From JACCXM01 sp046328335 (GTDB taxonomy: Bacteria > Chloroflexota > Chloroflexia > Thermomicrobiales > UBA6265), in assembly GCA_046328335.1 (NCBI GenBank), contig JAXLWU010000023.1, positions 1 to 64,000 on the forward strand: a stretch of DNA of 64,000 bases, given 5' to 3'. The notes beneath the pieces were generated by a model. The model did no database searches. It was not told the origin of the DNA and saw nothing but the letters and a program-made list of their open reading frames with translations. A program made the position numbers and the translations under genes. This document shows positions 61,523 through 64,000 of this stretch, in pieces (position 1 is the first letter of the stretch; each line of letters opens with the position of its first letter).

Positions 61523-62100
61523 GCTGATTCCTCCTGCGACATCCGACGTGAGAGGATGAGTTGCCGCAGCGCGACGGTCTGCAACGTGGCCATGGCCGAG
61601 AAAAAGACGAAGAGGATCGGGCCAAGAAGGGCGCCCGCGGCGATGGCGAGGATGAGGCTGGTGACGAGGAGGGCGAGGGTGAACGGCGGAAACGCGATGG
61701 CCGTCAGCAACGCCTCACGCAGGACCTGCAAGGGCGATTGCTCCGTGCGCTCGAGGAGCAGGGGGTAGAGATAGATCTGGGCGCCCGCCCAGACCACGCC
61801 GATCAGGGCGAAAGGACCGAGCAACCATCGCAACGGCTCGGCGGGACTCTGGCTGTAGAAGAGGATCGCCACGGCAATGGCGATGACGGCGGCAGCATCG
61901 ATGGCGGTGAGGATGGTGGAGCGAATGCCGTGCTCGCGAAATCCGATCCAGAAGTCCCCCAACCGGGTTTCTCGCGGCGCGCCATCGAGTTCTTCCTGGA
62001 CCACCAATCGCACCAGGCCGAAGAGCCCCGCCGTCGCGGCCGGCCAGGTGACGATCGGCACGCTCAGCGCGAACCAGACGATGTTGGCCATGATCAGCAA
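61519..62100 (-). CDS. YesL-like (DUF624) membrane protein, start uncertain
   Basis: A membrane protein with about five hydrophobic segments, similar to the DUF624/YesL group often found with sugar importers. The family usually has about 20 residues before the first membrane segment. These are present in frame upstream (AWECTSLAARLYWRRLP), but no ATG or GTG lies before them. Candidates are TTG 62100, ATG 62091, CTG 62178 (overlapping the kinase stop), or ATC 62154, which sits at good spacing after GGGAGGAG. I list the TTG as the shortest safe reading. It overlaps the next gene by 4 bases. Confidence 0.72.
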   Translation of the reverse strand: MLIMANIVWFALSVPIVTWPAATAGLFGLVRLVVQEELDGAPRETRLGDFWIGFREHGIRSTILTAIDAAAVIAIAVAILFYSQSPAEPLRWLLGPFALIGVVWAGAQIYLYPLLLERTEQSPLQVLREALLTAIAFPPFTLALLVTSLILAIAAGALLGPILFVFFSAMATLQTVALRQLILSRRMSQEESA

Positions 62101-62174
62101 TGGCAGGCGGCGCCAATAGAGGCGAGCGGCGAGCGACGTGCACTCCCAGGCGATTGGATTCTCCTCCCTCGCGA

Positions 62175-63099
62175 TCAGGCGATGACCGCCCGGTGCGCCT
62201 TGACCCAGGCCAACCTCGTCTCCGCTTCCGCGAATAGACGCTCGTCGAACGTCGGGACGCCAAACTGCTCGATGGCGAAACTCGCGCTGACCGCGGCTTT
62301 CGCCCCCGCGTCGGCAACGCTGTCGCCGTCCGCCAGCGCGACGAGCAAGCCGCCCAGATACGCGTTGCCGCCACCGGTGGTATCGACCACACTGGCGGGC
62401 GCCGCCGGGATGGAGATGGTCTCGCCTTCCGGTGTGTAGAGGCGGGAGCCGCGAGCGCCCATCCGCAAGGCGACGATTTTCGCGCCCCAGTCGAGCAGGG
62501 TGTGGATCGCCGCCTCGGTCTCGGACTGGCCGGTAATCGCGAGACTCTCACTGACATCCGGCGAGAAGGCATCGACCTGGGCGAAGATGGCGCGAAACGA
62601 GACCGCATCATTGACGTGCTGGAGCGGCGTCGGCTCCCAGACCACGACGGCGTTCTGATTCACCGCCCGTAGATTGGCCATCAGTTCGACCATGTCGGCG
62701 AGGGTGCCGTGGCCGATGTGGTAGCCGCGCGCACGCCGATAGGCGTCGCTCATTTCCGGGAAACGGACCTCCAGGTTGTAGAAGTCGTCGATGTCGGTGC
62801 GGAAGACCTCGATCCGTCGCTCGTCCGGTTCGAAGAGTTGCCACGCGCGCGCCGTTGGTTGCCCTCGCGAACCACCAATCCGTCGAGGTTGACGTTCATC
62901 GCCTCCAGTTGCCGCCGGTGCGCAGGCGAGAAATCGGAGCCGACAGCGGCGAAATAGCCGAGGAATCGGACCAGACCGCATCCGGCCAGGGCGTGAGTCG
63001 CTCCTCCGCCGAGCGTGTTGAAGTACGTCTGCCCGTCGGGCAGGACGATATCGTCGATGATCAGACCCGAGTAACGACAAAGTCAGAGGCATCAGGCAT
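62175..63099 (-). pseudogene. PfkB-family (MAK32-like) carbohydrate kinase, two frameshifts
   Basis: Three frames must be joined. The start MPDASDFVVTR (ATG 63099) is followed in the next frame by GLIIDDIVLPDG, TYFNTLGGGATHALAG and AAVGSDFSPAHRRQLEAMNV, and then in a third by PTARAWQLFEPDERRIEVF to the end. Both shifts look like loss of one base at or near C-runs (63066-63068 and 62862-62864). The C-terminal motif is DTTGGGNAYLGG, i.e. the GAGD Asp of PfkB is Asn, as in MAK32-like kinases. If the losses are sequencing errors, the gene is whole at about 309 residues. Confidence 0.75.
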
Positions 63100-63108
63100 T
63101 CTCGTTAG

Positions 63109-63300
63109 CGAGACGGCAAGACGAGAGACGGCAAGACGGCCAGATGAGAGATGGCAAAGATTGGTGATGGCAGGAACTTCGGTGGAATTGGTGCTGGATG
63201 ATCGCGGCGCTCTGCTTCTGATCGAAGTCGGTATCGCACGTGTCGTTTTCCCGTCTTTCTTCTTGCCGTCTCGTCTCTTGCCGACTGGCCGTCTACTCGA
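63109..63300. repeat. Short direct and inverted repeats between kinase and SIS genes
   Basis: The left part has three related words, GAGACGGCAAGAC, GAGACGGCAAGAC and GAGATGGCAAAGA (63109-63160), then GACGGCCAG; the right part (63246-63300) carries their complement, TTCTTGCCGTCTCGTCTCTT and CTGGCCGTC. The two sides can pair over roughly 40 bases with a loop of about 80. No gene is seen in this gap. Confidence 0.65.
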
Positions 63301-64000
63301 CTAGATGACCGCATCCTCCATGACCGCGCTGTTGCGGATCGTGATGCCCTGTGGCACGTACGCGCCGCTGAACTGGCGGAAGGGCGGCTCGCCGATCGCT
63401 TCCGAGAGATAGGCGGAGAAGAGTTCGCCCGCGACGGGGTAGACCATCGGGCTGAACATCTCGGAGACGCCGCCGACCACGGGCAGGACCCAGTCGGAGA
63501 TCTTTGTAATCTCCTCTTCCCCTGCCGGAACGACGCCGACGACCGTCCGACCGACCTGCTTCATCATCGCCGCCAGTTCGACCGCGCGGGAGTGCCCGCG
63601 CTCGCCGGGGAGATCATGAAGGTCGGGGTCGAGGGGTCGGTATTGACGAAGTACTGGAGGTGGGCCCACTCCTCAGTGTCCTGGCCCATGGCGTGCCGTC
63701 CGGCCGACTCGATGACCTTCGCCGCCGAGAAGAGCGCGGTCGCGTAGTTGGGGCCGTCACCGACGAAAACGAAGTTCTTCTCATTGGCGACCGCCGCGGC
63801 AAGGTCCCGCGCCGGCTTGCGGATCGCCTCGATGGTGGCGGCAATCGATTCGGCGGTGCCCCGCAGTTCCTGCCGCAGTTCGTTGGCGCGGTCCTGGGTG
63901 ATGCGGCCGTTGACCTCGGCCAGATGGATTGCCAGCAGATAGAGCATCATCAGCGAGACACGGTAGGAGCGGACACCGGGGGCCGGCATCGATTCCGGCA
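63301..64000 (-). pseudogene. SIS-domain sugar isomerase/deglycase-like gene, frameshifted and cut by window end
   Basis: The 3' end lies at 63301; the 5' end is beyond the window. One frame (from about 63989) gives IAATIEAIRKPARDLAAAV, NFVFVGDGPNYATALFSAAKV and NTDPSTPTFMI; the next frame continues GERGHSRAVELAAMMKQVGRTVVGVV to QGITIRNSAVMEDAVI. The break is one base at CCGGGG near 63605-63610. Together they form the C-terminal SIS fold of GlmS/FrlB/AgaS-type proteins, which act on amino-sugar or sugar phosphates. It would start the operon. It could be intact if the base was missed. Confidence 0.75.

Noticed and set aside
1..64000. tRNA, rRNA or replication origin
   Set aside because: No cloverleaf with a TTCGA loop in context, no rRNA core motifs and no DnaA-box cluster seen by eye.

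Overview
The window is high-GC bacterial DNA with about 50 protein genes and no rRNA or tRNA gene that I could see. The content suggests a soil or thermophile-type Chloroflexota of the Thermomicrobia/Sphaerobacter kind: ABC importers whose binding proteins carry Tat signals, very large cyclase/NB-ARC/TPR regulators, many enzymes for scavenging small organics, small lipoprotein-like secreted proteins, and dispersed palindromic intergenic repeats. The taxon is an inference from gene style; no marker gene is present.

Layout. 0-5 kb: a cut-off gene end, a family 1 glycosyltransferase, and a polyamine-type ABC importer without ATPase. 4.9-5.7 kb: a LysE-type exporter preceded by an 18-codon leader peptide and mutually exclusive hairpins, which I read as a ribosome-mediated attenuator. 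5.9-7.8 kb: an M14-like deacylase and a Phd/VapC-type toxin-antitoxin pair. 7.8-13.1 kb: a dipeptide-type ABC importer (binding protein and two permeases), a small conserved protein and a secreted metallo-beta-lactamase fold protein. 13.3-16.9 kb: a cyclase/NB-ARC/TPR regulator divergent from a secreted protein. 17.3-22.4 kb: a catabolic operon with a MaoC hydratase, an enolase-superfamily enzyme, an amino-acid ABC importer with its own ATPase and a DapA-superfamily lyase. 23.2-26.5 kb: a sugar ABC importer without ATPase. 26.7-29.1 kb: three small exported proteins (calcium-binding repeats, L,D-transpeptidase-like, Cys-rich). 29-32.5 kb: alpha/beta hydrolase, SDR, SnoaL-like protein, and a decayed hydrolase. 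32.9-39.5 kb: an 8-oxoguanine deaminase-like amidohydrolase and a xanthine-dehydrogenase-type molybdenum enzyme (FAD subunit plus fused 2Fe-2S/Mo subunit). 39.8-44.8 kb: a flavin monooxygenase, a SnoaL-GIN fusion, and a DUF1537 kinase/PdxA2 pair for four-carbon acid sugars. 45-54 kb: CARDB protein, Crp/Fnr regulator, secreted paralogue, an insertion sequence with 33-bp perfect ends, a second cyclase/NB-ARC/TPR regulator and two secreted proteins. 54.3-57.5 kb: a Gly/Asn-rich protein built of five ~90-residue repeats and a cupredoxin protein. 57.6-64 kb: a minus-strand operon (SIS isomerase, PfkB/MAK32-like kinase, YesL-like membrane protein, tandem SDR fusion, phosphotriesterase-family hydrolase, M20 peptidase), in which the kinase and SIS genes are broken by three single-base losses next to G/C runs.

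Together the region is a scavenging island: four importers feed dehydratases, lyases, kinases and hydrolases. Only one importer has an ATPase here, so the others presumably share ATPases encoded elsewhere. Two cyclase-type regulators and a Crp-type regulator, each divergent from a secreted protein gene, hint at cyclic-nucleotide-linked control of the cell surface. Two families of dispersed imperfect palindromes sit in many of the gaps.
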